Assembly (NCBI GenBank): GCA_000695325.1
Contig: AVPN01000250.1
Coordinates: forward strand, 16,398 to 62,199
Direction: 5' to 3'
From: Pleurobrachia bachei
Lineage: Eukaryota; Ctenophora; Tentaculata; Cydippida; Pleurobrachiidae
DNA length: 45,802 nt
Shown piece after piece: positions 10,601 to 18,594 of the stretch. A program made the position numbers and the translations under genes. Below the pieces are notes generated by a model. That model saw only the letters and a list, made by a program, of their open reading frames with translations. It did no database searches and was not told the origin of the DNA. Each line of letters begins with the position of its first letter. The stretch's first letter is position 1.

Positions 10601-13075
10601 GCGGTTCACCACCGCCTTATTCTTTATTTTCCTGGCCCGGTCCGCATAACGTAGAGTGTTCAGTGTTTCTTCTAGATTACTGTCGGCTGGGGAACAGCAC
10701 GCTATCATCAATGTTTCACTGTTACCACCTATGTAATGATGTTTTAGTATTTAGTAACCAGGGCTGAGGCCTGAGGGAGTTTATTTGTTCATACTCCGCA
10801 CTCCGCAGTTTTAGAATAAAAAAGAAAGACAATTCAAAAGTTTATCCGAGAACCAACCTAGTGAATCCTGTAGTAGTCGAGTTATTTTGCTGTCCCTGTA
10901 GGGGACATATCCCGTTTTCCTATCTGGATCACCCAATGCGCTGATTACGTTTCCTAATGCCAGCAAACCCTTGTTGATATTGATCCCCTCCTTCAGTCTC
11001 TCTCCTAGAAAAGATCGCTGGTTATTTCTCTTTGAGAAAAAAAACAACAACAAAAGTATGATACCTCTGCTTGATTACCTACAACTATGGCTAATGCAAC
11101 TATGGCTAAAAGAATCTATTAGCCATAGATGTATGCAACTATGGCTAAAAGATTCTAGCCATAGTTACATACATCTATGGCTAATAGATTCTTTTAGCCA
11201 TAGTTGAATTAGCCATAGTTGTAGGTCACCCCTCTGCTTATCCCCCAAGTGACACAAGTAAGAAGGCGATTTAATATATCATACGTGAGTGAGTGCCGAG
11301 TGATGATTCCATGTGTGTATGGAAGTCGTGCCCACCTCTTGGCTCGTTCCGATCCCGCCAGATCTACCAAATTAAACTTGCTGACAGTATCAGCCCCTGC
11401 ACTCTTCTTTTGTTCCATTGTCAGAGAAAAGACAGCATGGGACCGTGATGATTGGGCATTGAGGGCATGCCCTGCTACCGCTCTGTTCTCTGCTCCATGT
11501 GATAGGCATGTGTACAGATCTTGAACACAACTAGGGAGTAGGGAGTAAGGATAATGGATGATACTAACATTATGTTTTTAGGGCACTGCTGAAGATTTCA
11601 GATAGTAGGGAGGGAATTCCAAATCTCCAGTATCTTGAGTCCTTGACAACTAAACTGACCTGATAGGTTCCTCTTTGAGTCCCTGAACACAGATACTTCC
11701 ATCATTATTTTCCCTTATGTTCTGTCCTGATTTTCCCGTCAGTAAATCTTTCACCTGAACATATCGATTGAGCGACAAGTAAAATTAGTTTGCCAAAAGG
11801 TGGCCCATTATATTTAAAAAAATTAAACTAGGCGTTTGGATCATCGGGAATCGGGATTCAATCAATAGACATTGTACCATGTTACCCGGGCCCCGGCTTA
11901 TAATCGGAAAAAATTCAAAGTATAAGATTAGTTTTCAAGTCAATTATACGTACCTCTTCCTTGATGATCTCCAAGTAAGTAGCCTTGATATTGAAGGATG
12001 TATCAGCTCCATCGTTAATTCTGCTGAACATATCATGAATAATCCGGGGTATAACTCCTGACTTCTCGTGATGGTCGGTTACAGTGGTTTCCGCTGTACC
12101 CATTGTGTGGGTCTTACCTGTAGAAGTTACTAGGATGAACGGCGAACTACTCTCTTACTCTCAAAACATATATATTTTCACTTTTATTTCCATTTCGCAC
12201 CAGTTACAGATTTATACCCCGATATCCGGGGACGTTCCCCAGATGGCCGGGCATGCAGAAAGCTCTGTTGGAACCATGTGGGAGCGCTGGGCGTCACCTA
12301 AATTGAATAGAAAGTGGCGCGGAAGTCGTGAGTGAACGAACCCAGCCATCAGGGGAGCTGATGCTTGGGAATCTCAAACTACTCCCTTTGTAACTTTGGA
12401 GAGGATTTCAACCGAAACAAGTGAACAACTAATCATAACTCGTTATGTAGGTCACGTGACTGGTTATCAGCCAATCAGGGACCAGTATTAGGGTTACGTG
12501 ACTGTTTACCAGCCAATCAGAGACCAGTATTTAGGTCACGTGACTGGTTATCAGCCAATCAGGGACCATTATTTACCTGCCCCTGTCTGTCCGTAAGCCA
12601 AGATGGTACAATTGATTTAGGTCACGTGACTGGTTATCAGCCAATCAGGGACCAGTATTTACCTGCCCCTGTCTGTCCGTAAGCCAAGATGGTACAATTA
12701 TAGCCCGCAAAGAACTTGTCCATCAGGGGACTGACAGCATTATCAAATATCGGGGATTGCCCGGTGTCACTCCCAAACACGTAGTCGTATGTGAAACCTT
12801 TACCACCGACAATTATGTGCGGCTCACCGGGCACCTGAGGAGAGAGGATTTATAACATAGTAGAGGGATAACCAAAGAGAGATTTCTCTCTCTCTCTCTC
12901 TCTGAAAGAAAGTGAAAGATGTGAGACTGAGAGATGAAGAAAGAGATACAAAGAAAGATATCGCGAGATAACAACAAACCTCTTGTATGCAAGATTGACA
13001 GCCTATCGTTGACTCATGGCCAAGCATTGGACGAACCCGGAGTGCCACACGCACGCTTACTTCATCCTTTCCCAT
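1655..13075 (-). CDS. KIF4: KIF4-family chromokinesin (about 23 exons, with an internal exon-block duplication)
   Basis: KIF4 is a plus-end microtubule motor that binds chromosomes and the spindle midzone, working with condensin and PRC1. Motor exons: 13075-12980 ([17 protein letters not shown]), 12834-12663 and 12117-11954 (joined P-loop GQTGAGKTHTMG), 11754-11660, 11530-11336 (NAQSSRSH switch [13 protein letters not shown] switch II), about 11027-10858 ([17 protein letters not shown]), 10728-10575 ([15 protein letters not shown], end of motor). Coiled-coil exons: 10414-10277, 10138-10015, 9850-9722, 9597-9517, 9413-9311, 9208-9089, 8827-8688; these and the last two motor exons recur 2652 bp lower. 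Then 5876-5673, 5525-5408, 5263-5166, 4957-4819, 4633-4524, 4079-3864. The CXC domain spans 3599-3465 and 3348-3229 ([30 protein letters not shown]). Last exon 1759-1655 ends SSRKKLKF. The start of exon 6 is unclear: the usual T-x-A-E-G linker is not found. If both blocks are real, a straight splice of block 2 into block 1 is not in phase. Confidence 0.92.
1822..1835 (+). repeat. Left target-site duplication of the LINE
   Basis: GTAACAGAGACATA occurs here and again at 3172-3185, exactly bracketing the LINE-derived segment. A 14 bp duplication is normal for LINE target-primed integration. Confidence 0.75.
1836..3171 (+). mobile_element. 5'-truncated LINE (non-LTR retrotransposon) with an internal duplication, in the last KIF4 intron
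   Basis: An open stretch from about 2222 codes for the end of a reverse transcriptase: [11 protein letters not shown], then [11 protein letters not shown] (catalytic box), [36 protein letters not shown]. After a -1/+1 type frame change near 2854 it continues [31 protein letters not shown] and DRDGWR to a stop at 3105. The part 1850-2215 repeats 2519-2884 at roughly 95% identity, so the order is Y-W-Y'-Z, as if an internal tandem duplication had been 5'-truncated. The whole insert is flanked by one pair of 14 bp direct repeats, GTAACAGAGACATA. The RT and C-terminal block are of the type common in invertebrate RTE/CR1-like LINEs; the clade is not resolved. It is dead. Confidence 0.88.
3172..3185 (+). 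repeat. Right target-site duplication of the LINE
   Basis: Second copy of GTAACAGAGACATA, identical to 1822-1835. Confidence 0.75.
3715..3768 (-). repeat. Second dispersed intron repeat (GGGTCGAACAAGG family), KIF4 intron copy
   Basis: Contains TTGTTCAAACCCTGAG then GGGGAAGGAGGGTCGAACAA. The same words occur in KIF4 introns at about 6230-6335 (and its duplicate 8882-8987), at 21455-21502 and, partly, in a HAP2 intron near 38921-38966. The CCCTCC/GGAGGG arms can pair. Non-coding; origin unknown, probably a MITE or SINE fragment. Confidence 0.6.
4138..4206. repeat. Nested palindromes built on ATGAGCGCTCAT
   Basis: In a KIF4 intron the sequence ATGAGCGCTCATGAG is followed by ATGAGTGCTCATGAT and CTCATGAGCGCTCAT within 70 bp. 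Each is a near-perfect palindrome and the cluster can form a cruciform. No gene product; may be a decayed foldback element. Confidence 0.7.
4958..5165. other. AT-rich KIF4 intron with TTAATTAA-type simple sequence
   Basis: Between the exons 5263-5166 and 4957-4819 the intron is dominated by TTAATTAATAAGTTA-like words. GGAATGCTGCGGGGT occurs twice (about 4953-4967 and 4998-5012), a small duplication that copies the 5' end of the neighbouring exon with its acceptor region. No other content seen. Confidence 0.55.
6230..6340 (+). repeat. Second dispersed intron repeat, KIF4 copy (duplicated at 8882-8992)
   Basis: Starts TAGCTAGACTCTGTTTCGCA, includes GGAGGGTTAGAAC and ends TTGTTCGACCCTCCTTCCCC, so the GGAGGGT and ACCCTCC arms form a hairpin. 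A related start, GGCTAGACTTTGTTTCG, recurs in a HAP2 intron at 38921. Confidence 0.65.
6557..6658 (+). repeat. Introner-like repeat forming almost a whole KIF4 intron (copy 1 block)
   Basis: This 102 bp intron (minus strand GTAGGTAACAACCGACC ... GATTGGTTGTTTTTCCCCAG) is essentially one repeat copy plus splice signals. The repeat ends are inverted (AACAACC...CAATCAG against CTGATTGGTTGTT), and it carries GGTCACGTGACTTGG in the middle. It is duplicated at 9209-9310 with the block. Confidence 0.85.
6762..6864 (+). repeat. Introner-like repeat forming almost a whole KIF4 intron (second one)
   Basis: The 103 bp intron runs on the minus strand from GTAAGAAAGTAATCAG to TAGAATTCTATCTACAG. Its middle is the family core: CAGGAAATACTGGATCC, TGATTGGCTGATAACC, AGTCACATGACCTAAAT. 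It is separated from the previous intron by one ~100 bp exon and is duplicated at 9414-9516. Confidence 0.85.
8425..8580. repeat. Foldback array of CTATGGCTAA / TTAGCCATAG units
   Basis: The word CTATGGCTAA and its reverse complement alternate at least seven times, separated by AAGAATC/GATTCTT spacers. A longer version lies at 11090-11222. Both flank the KIF4 exon block, and the homology between the blocks ends inside the array at 8504 and 11156. Confidence 0.85.
8605..8642. repeat. Short G-rich direct repeat (GAGGGGCATG x4)
   Basis: Four consecutive 10-12 bp units in the spacer between the two KIF4 blocks, directly before copy 2 begins. Confidence 0.75.
8643..11156 (+). repeat. 2514 bp tandem block, copy 2 (KIF4 exons)
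   Basis: Offset exactly 2652 bp from copy 1. The copies are separated by a 138 bp spacer (8505-8642) that holds foldback units and four AGAGGGGCATG-like words. The right breakpoint of both copies lies inside the CTATGGCTAA/TTAGCCATAG foldback array, which may have mediated the duplication. Confidence 0.95.
9087..9088 (-). other. Destroyed splice donor (GT to GG) in copy 2 of a KIF4 exon
   Basis: Copy 1 has CAGAGTAG|GTACGTGCC after exon 6556-6437. In copy 2 the same place reads CAGAGTAG|GGACGTGCC after exon 9208-9089. This is one of the few differences between the two blocks and it removes the invariant T of the donor. Confidence 0.7.
11081..11224. repeat. Foldback array, second copy (longer)
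   Basis: At least eight alternating CTATGGCTAA and TTAGCCATAG words in 140 bp, predicted to fold into a long hairpin. Lies in the KIF4 intron between exons 11530-11336 and ~11027-10858, where the expected small motor linker exon was not found. Confidence 0.85.
12407..12662 (+). repeat. Cluster of four partial introner-like units plus a copied KIF4 exon end and donor
   Basis: The core TGACTGGTTATCAGCCAATC occurs at about 12459, 12542 and 12628, with a diverged unit near 12499. Between them 12571-12613 repeats the last ~38 bp of KIF4 exon 2 with its donor (ATTTACCTGCCCCTGTCTGT on plus), matching 12657-12699 at an 86 bp offset. The real donor is at 12662-12661; the duplicate sits inside the intron and could act as a second donor. 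Confidence 0.85.
12882..12903 (+). repeat. TC microsatellite in KIF4 intron 1
   Basis: Run of TC dinucleotides, followed by a mirror-like GAAAGAAAGTGAAAG stretch. On the transcribed strand it is GA-rich. Confidence 0.9.
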
Positions 13076-13453
13076 GGTATATCGAATTGACCACTCTTGA
13101 GCGAGGTATCGACCCAAACTTGATCACTCTGGATTCTGGAACGTGGTGATGGGTCTAGCCCACTTTTTCTCGCTGCCGAGCTTCTCCTCTTCGGGAAATG
13201 TTTACTATGACATCTATAACAGATGGGAATGCAGTGAATTACAAAACGGCTCGATTAGAGTGGTCAGAGGGCGGGTAGACGTACAATATGTACATTGTAC
13301 ATTCTGAGTGGTGGGGAGAGAGAAACGATAATCGAATGGGGTAAACAGGCAAAATAAATATACACCATTATTAAAAATTAATTAATTATAAGATTATCTG
13401 AACGTAAGTTGTACTAAGCAGCGAAGCATTGTCCGTAACTATTACTGAAGAGT
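13076..13453. promoter_or_regulatory. Spacer between FEN1 stop and KIF4 start (likely KIF4 promoter and FEN1 3' UTR)
   Basis: A 378 bp gap between co-oriented genes. It contains the palindrome TGTACATTGTACA near 13286 and a GGGCGGG at about 13269. No core promoter motif is convincing; the role is inferred from position only. Confidence 0.4.
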
Positions 13454-14872
13454 TCATTTTTTGCCTCGTTTCGACGCCGTTCCTTTCGACTTCCCATCTG
13501 ATTTCCGTTTTGAACTTGGCGATGCTTTCACACTGGGCTCTGCAGGCTTAACCTTGAAAAAACTGTCCAACCTTCCCTGTTTCGCCTTGCTCTTACTAGC
13601 CAGAATCTTCTTAATACCACCCCTCACTCTCTCTTCACTGAAATTCTTCTCCTCGCACAGATACTTAACAAGACCTTCCTCATCCGGGTCTGTGAATTTC
13701 AAATCAAAATTTGCTCCATCCTCAACATCTGGATTCTGAAACAGCTTTCGTGCCATGTCAAATGGCCAATCTTCCGGTGGAGGATATTTGGTTTGGTCGA
13801 TCTTTTTCAATATCTCCTCGATACTACCGTGTTCCGTTATCAATGTTAGAGCTTTTTTAGGACCAATTCCCTTAATTGTATCACAGTAATCACAGCCGAG
13901 TAGGATACACAAATCAATAAACTGGTCCATGGAAAGGCCCGATTCGGAGAGTACCTTCGCTAAATCAAACTCCTGAACCGGGATCTTGCGGGACTCACTG
14001 AAAGTCAAATGTCGAACTAGTTTGTTCGCTCCGAATGTCAACGCATCCATATCCTCAGTTCCGACACCGAAACACTTTCCCTTTTTCACAAGTTCAGCAC
14101 ATTGCGCCTCGGCCTCACATGGAGCATTCACATAGGGAACACCCATGAGTTTGAGCAGCTGCTTCACCTCCTCGGCGTGGTGTTTTTCAACTCTCACCAA
14201 CCGTTTACTAAACTTATCAATATTCTCCTGGTCTTGGGCAGCTTCTGCCTTCGCTAGCTCCTGAAAGGGAAAGGAGGTTTAAAATTATACTGGTAAATCA
14301 GATTATCAGGAACAGACCAAACCAGGAAATACTGGTCCCTGATTGGCTAATAACCAGTCACGTGACCTAAATAGCGAGCTCTGATTGGTTAGTTGTTAAC
14401 ACATTACCTTTGCCGCCTCCTCCCTCCTCTCAGTCCTCTTGGCCAGCTCACCACCCTTCATAGTAGGTGGCTTTCCGTCAAACACGTAAACAGGCTTCAA
14501 ACCGTTATCCATCATTCGAATTGTTCGGTAGAAAACACCAATGATATGTGATGTGATCTCGCCATTGGCATCAGTCATCTGAAATGAACGATTTGGGGAT
14601 GGTACAAAGATAGATACGAGAGGGTTTTGGGATATAAGGTTCAACGTTCCGGCTTACGCCATTATCAAGAAAACATACCCTACAAGAGGTCTGGTTAGAA
14701 AACAGTTACACACCTGGAAGGAACCCTCGTTCCGGACTGCGATAAGAAACTGGTAGAGACACATGCTGGCGTCTACTGCGATCGTCCGGCCGAAGTAGTT
14801 TTTCATCTCTCCTTGTTTGATGGCACCAGGAGAAATGTCCGCTATCACTTTGGAGAGCTGTTTAATTCCCAT
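13454..14872 (-). CDS. FEN1: FEN1, flap structure-specific endonuclease 1 (complete)
   Basis: FEN1 removes 5' flaps during Okazaki fragment maturation and long-patch base excision repair. Three exons, 14872-14714, 14578-14408 and 14260-13454, join in phase to 378 residues, close to the usual 380. Visible: [18 protein letters not shown] start; [11 protein letters not shown] with the first metal-binding Asp; [33 protein letters not shown] cut here as EAEAQCAEL and [13 protein letters not shown] with catalytic acids; [16 protein letters not shown] (last Asp and helix-hairpin-helix); [10 protein letters not shown], the PCNA-binding PIP box; a Lys-rich nuclear tail ending SKRGKK. No missing catalytic residue was seen. 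The start is fixed because processed FEN1 begins Met-Gly. Intron 2 carries an introner-like repeat in the opposite orientation. Confidence 0.97.
14310..14400 (-). repeat. Introner-like repeat in FEN1 intron 2
   Basis: On the plus strand: GGAACAGACCAAACCAGGAA, TACTGGTCCCTGATTGGC, TAATAACCAGTCACGTGACC, then CTGATTGGTTAGTTGTTAAC next to the donor. It fills about 90 of the 147 intron bases and is inverted relative to the gene compared with the KIF4, MCM5 and HAP2 copies. Confidence 0.85.
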
Positions 14873-15216
14873 GGCACTAGGTGGATAGAGGGTATTTGTC
14901 AGGGGTTCCCGGTTCATTAGTGGAAAGTATGCACATTGTATACACTGTACAGTCTAGCCCGTGCTATTGAAATTTTTTCTCGGCCACCGCTTAGCCACAT
15001 ACTTGGGCTCAAAGACCAGACAATTCTGCGTCGAATGCAAAAAGCGGGACACAAAAATCTTAAAAGACGGCCATGTTCTTCCAGTTTAAAGATAGGTAGT
15101 TTCGTTGAAAACATCAATTTTTTGTCAAAATGGACTCCCGCTTAGCAACTACGATTAGCAAACTCCCTAAGCGATAGACTTAGAATATTTCAATGGGAAA
15201 CGAAAAGAGTGGCGAA
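14873..15216. other. Spacer between FEN1 and its truncated copy
   Basis: The first ~75 bp after the FEN1 ATG (to about 14950) are still homologous to the flank of the second copy (GTGGAAAGTATGCACATTG in both). The rest, about 14955-15216, is unique, with no recognised gene. It should hold the FEN1 promoter; no clear core elements seen. Confidence 0.5.
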
Positions 15217-16348
15217 AATTCTGAAACAGCTTTCGTGCCATGTCAAATGGCCAATCTTCCGGTGGAGGATATTTGGTTTGGTCGATCTTTTTCAATATCT
15301 CCTCGATACTACCGTGTTCCGTTATCAATGTTAGAGCTTTTTTAGGACCAATTCCCTTAATTGTATCACAGTAATCACAGCCGAGTAGGATACACAAATC
15401 AATAAACTGGTCCATGGAAAGGCCCGATTCGGAGAGTACCTTCGCTAAATCAAACTCCTGAACCGGGATCTTGCGGGACTCACTGAAAGTCAAATGTCGA
15501 ACTAGTTTGTTCGCTCCGAATGTCAACGCATCCATATCCTCAGTTCCGACACCGAAACACTTTCCCTTTTTCACAAGTTCAGCACATTGCGCCTCGGCCT
15601 CACATGGAGCATTCACATAGGGAACACCCATGAGTTTGAGCAGCTGCTTCACCTCCTCGGCGTGGTGTTTTTCAACTCTCACCAACCGTTTACTAAACTT
15701 ATCAATATTCTCCTGGTCTTGGGCAGCTTCTGCCTTCGCTAGCTCCTGAAAGGGAAAGGAGGTTTAAAATTATACTGGTAAATCAGATTATCAGGAACAG
15801 ACCAAACCAGGAAATACTGGTCCCTCTAACCGATTATTGGTCAGTGCACTGGATTATAGCGAGCTCTGATTGGTTGGTATTACCTTGGCCGCCTCCTCCC
15901 TCCTCTCCGTCCTCTTGGCCAGCTCACCACCCTTCATCGTAGGTGGTTTTCCGTCAAACACGTAAACAGGCTTCAAACCGTTATCCATCATTCGAATTGT
16001 TCGGTAGAAAACACCAATGATATGTGATGTGATCTCGCCATTGGCATCAGTCATCTGAAATGAACGATTTGGGGATGGTACAAAGATAGATACGAGAGGG
16101 TTTTGGGATATAAGGTTCAACGTTAGCCGAATGCGGTAATAGTTCTTTTGTATGGGATCAAGAGGTCTGGTTAGAAAACAGTTACACACCTGGAATGAAC
16201 CCTCGTTCCGGACTGCGATAAGAAACTGGTAGAGACACATGCTGGCGTCTACTGCGATCGTCCGACCGAAGTAGTTTTTCATCTCTCCCTGTTTGATGGC
16301 ACCAGGGGAAATGTCTGCGATCACTTTGGAGAGCTGTTTAATTCCCAT
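15167..16348 (-). pseudogene. FEN1: Second FEN1 copy, C-terminally truncated
   Basis: Exons 16348-16190, 16054-15884 and 15745-15167 repeat the FEN1 exon plan with few differences. The start, catalytic acids ([29 protein letters not shown]) and hairpin motif are kept. Homology to the first copy stops at about 15219, right after RKLFQN, and the frame runs into unrelated sequence ([16 protein letters not shown]) before a stop at 15167. About 75 C-terminal residues are gone, including the PIP box and nuclear tail. Intron sequences have diverged more than exons (intron 2 is rewritten around 15825-15880; intron 1 differs near 16125-16160), so this copy is older than the other duplications here. 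It could still make a ~340-residue nuclease core without PCNA binding; a pseudogene is more likely. Confidence 0.88.
15792..15880 (-). repeat. Decayed introner-like repeat in the second FEN1 copy
   Basis: Retains GGAACAGACCAAACCAGGAA, ATACTGGTCCCT and GAGCTCTGATTGGTTGG at the ends, but the GTCACGTGACC core is replaced by GTCAGTGCACTGGATTATA. This is an independent decay of the same insertion as in the first copy, so the insertion predates the FEN1 duplication. Confidence 0.75.
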
Positions 16349-16532
16349 GGTGCTAGGTGGAGATAAGGTATTTGTCAGGGGTTCATTAGTGGAAAGTATG
16401 CACATTGTATACACTGTCATGTACACAGTACAGCATCAGAAAGATACAAGGTTTAGGCATAAAGAAGTTTAGGTATAGAGAAACAAAATAAACATTATAT
16501 ATAAATTATTTTCTCTCTATAATGTCCTTGAG

Positions 16533-18594
16533 CTATTTTATTGCTTGGAGGAGTGTTGCAACTTCACAGTCACACGCTCGTTGGGCCACAGGAGCAGGGC
16601 TAACAGCAGGGGTATCGTTTTCCTTCTCTAGCGCCTGAAGCAATTTTAAGTGACTCACTCGCAAACATTAAATAAAATACACTGGGAATACTAATACATG
16701 CAACACACAAACCTTGATCAGTAGCCTCTTTAGATCTGCTTTGAGGCACTTTGGAGGAAATGCCACGTTTAGTTCCCCCAGGTATATTGCTTCAGTTCCC
16801 CAACCTTGAGGTATTGCGCCATATCGCTGGCTGCGTCCTTTGAAACTTTCCCTAAAGGATCAATATATTACGTACATGATCATAACGTATTGCTACATTT
16901 TGAATCTCTGAATGATCAAGCGCTTACTTACTCTTTACATGATCCAGGAAATTGTTTTTGTTCGTTCTCTGGGACGATAGCGTAATCCCCTCAGCTTCCA
17001 GGTTTCTCTTTATTATGTTTTTGCCCAACCGTTCCCCCAGAGCTATCCAAATATCCAGGATTGCGTCAGAGTTTATTGCATCTGTCAGGGTGCTCGTACT
17101 TAAACCCTTTTGTCAGCAGGTTCTCGTACTTTTCTGCGCTATCAATGTGTTTAACAGAACCTAGGTGGCCCGAGAGTGTATTTAGCAACCGGGACCACCT
17201 GGCTATCCTCTTCCCGGTGGCTCGGTATGGTTCGGTCGTCTCACGAGTGTCCTCGCCATCTGGTAGTGCCCATCGTGGCTTTTGGGGACATACGCTACAC
17301 GTCACAACGTTCTCCTCTTCCTGCAATAATTTCAAACATGAAAAATGTACAATACTTTTAGTCCTAATAAAAATCATCTGATCGAACTGTATACCTCCTC
17401 ATCCATTCCATGTCCATCACTTTATATTTTCTCAACATATCCCTTAACTAGCAATCACGCAAATACGAACCCTCTGCGAACCTCTTAGATGTCAGCCATA
17501 TAATCCCAAGTTCCGCACATGTCAGTGTTTCTCCTTCTCTTTCGTACAATCAGCAAAAACAATGTTGTATGTTTGCTTCGTTTCCGACGTCGTTCTGTTA
17601 GGATATTAATAGATAATATATCAGCGTACTATAACGGCCTAGATAACTGAAACTGAATTTATTCAATAAAGTATAAACCGCCGACAGGAAACTTTTTATC
17701 CAATAGTTTAATGCACTTACTCTCCTCATTGAGTTTTCCATCAGCATCTCAATATCCTTATTGGATTCGCCAAGGCTTTCCCGGGCGTGGGTTCCACACA
17801 GGGCCATGTCCGACTGTTTGTCAATTGCATAGTACTGAAAGTAAATTTCATTGATATAAAAAATTATAAGGGCTTGGTAATTGGTTTGGCAAACACATCA
17901 TAGTAAACATATTGCACCGCTAAATATACAAACATACCGTTTGCAGTTCAATATCAATAAGATGTGGTAATTCAAGTTCCGGCTTTTTTATCGTATACTT
18001 AAATTCCACTGAATCCCAATCATCTGCAGCCCCAACTAAAAAATGATAGAAGTTTATAGGGTAGCTGTGGAGCGCAACTTTGATCGTTTTACCTCCGTAT
18101 TATAGCCATGAGAGATGTTGTTTCTGGTAAGCTCCGGTAGCCAAACTCATACCGGAGCATGGCATACACAACACTGCTCAGATCGTCAGTGTTGTAAGCC
18201 AGTTTGGTAGGCATTGAGCACTGAAAAAGGAGATAAGACAACGGTGAAAAAGTCTGCTCAGCTAAGCTAATTAAAAATGAAAGCTAGGCCAGTAAACTAT
18301 TTACCTCTGACTCGCATGTCTGAAAGATCAATATTATATTACACATACCCCAATTCCTCCTTGATAATTGAGACTGCTAGGTGCATGACACGAATCCCCC
18401 TTCATGAAGGCCTCGAAGACCTCCGGACGAGTTTCCTCCAGTTCGAGCATATCCTGGACGTGTACTGTCAGCCACATCTGGTAGCGCAGTAGGGATTGGG
18501 ATCTTTGTAGTTATCGACGGCAAGATGATAAACGTCGACGTTGGAACCTAAAGAGGACAGATGCTGTAAGAGAGAATGGATCATTTATATCTTC
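16533..18594 (-). pseudogene. Fragments of a multi-exon, multi-copy gene family, unit 1 with the 3' end
   Basis: Reading the minus strand from 18500 down there are exon-like pieces: LAVDNYKDPNPYC; LELEETRPEVFEAFMKGDSC; a Cys-start exon MPTKLAYNTDDLSSVVYAML (about 18218-18093); AADDWDSVEFKYTIKKPELE (about 18036-17941); YYAIDKQSDMALCGTHARES (about 17835-17722); then VVTCSVCPQKPRWALPDGED and RWSRLLNTLSGHLGSVKHID (about 17320-17110); AILDIWIALGERLGKNIIKR; and a terminal exon 16634-16533 ending EVATLLQAIK with AATAAA over the stop. The NYK...ETRPEV/FMKG pieces resemble a large protein family repeated in cnidarian genomes whose function I do not know. Neighbouring pieces fall in different frames, so the copy looks non-functional. 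It starts 185 bp from the second FEN1 copy. Confidence 0.55.
16809..18594 (+). repeat. 1786 bp tandem unit, copy 1
   Basis: Begins AGGTATTGCGCCATATCGCT and is followed immediately, with no spacer, by a second copy at 18595-20380. No difference was noticed between the copies on reading. The junction falls inside an exon-like segment. Confidence 0.95.

Noticed and set aside
5991-11156. Two separate kinesin genes instead of one with a duplication
   Set aside because: Only one P-loop/switch I end and only one CXC tail exist, and the repeated block has neither.
11004-11345. Microexon for the missing kinesin T-x-A-E-G linker
   Set aside because: No AG...GT segment of the right length and phase encodes it; an extended exon start at 11027 is in phase but adds an odd NNQRSFLG. 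Left unresolved.
17066-17377. Treating the 103-codon minus ORF as a complete gene
   Set aside because: It begins inside an intron-like region and ends in a frame different from the next coding-like segment; it is an exon piece of the repeated family.
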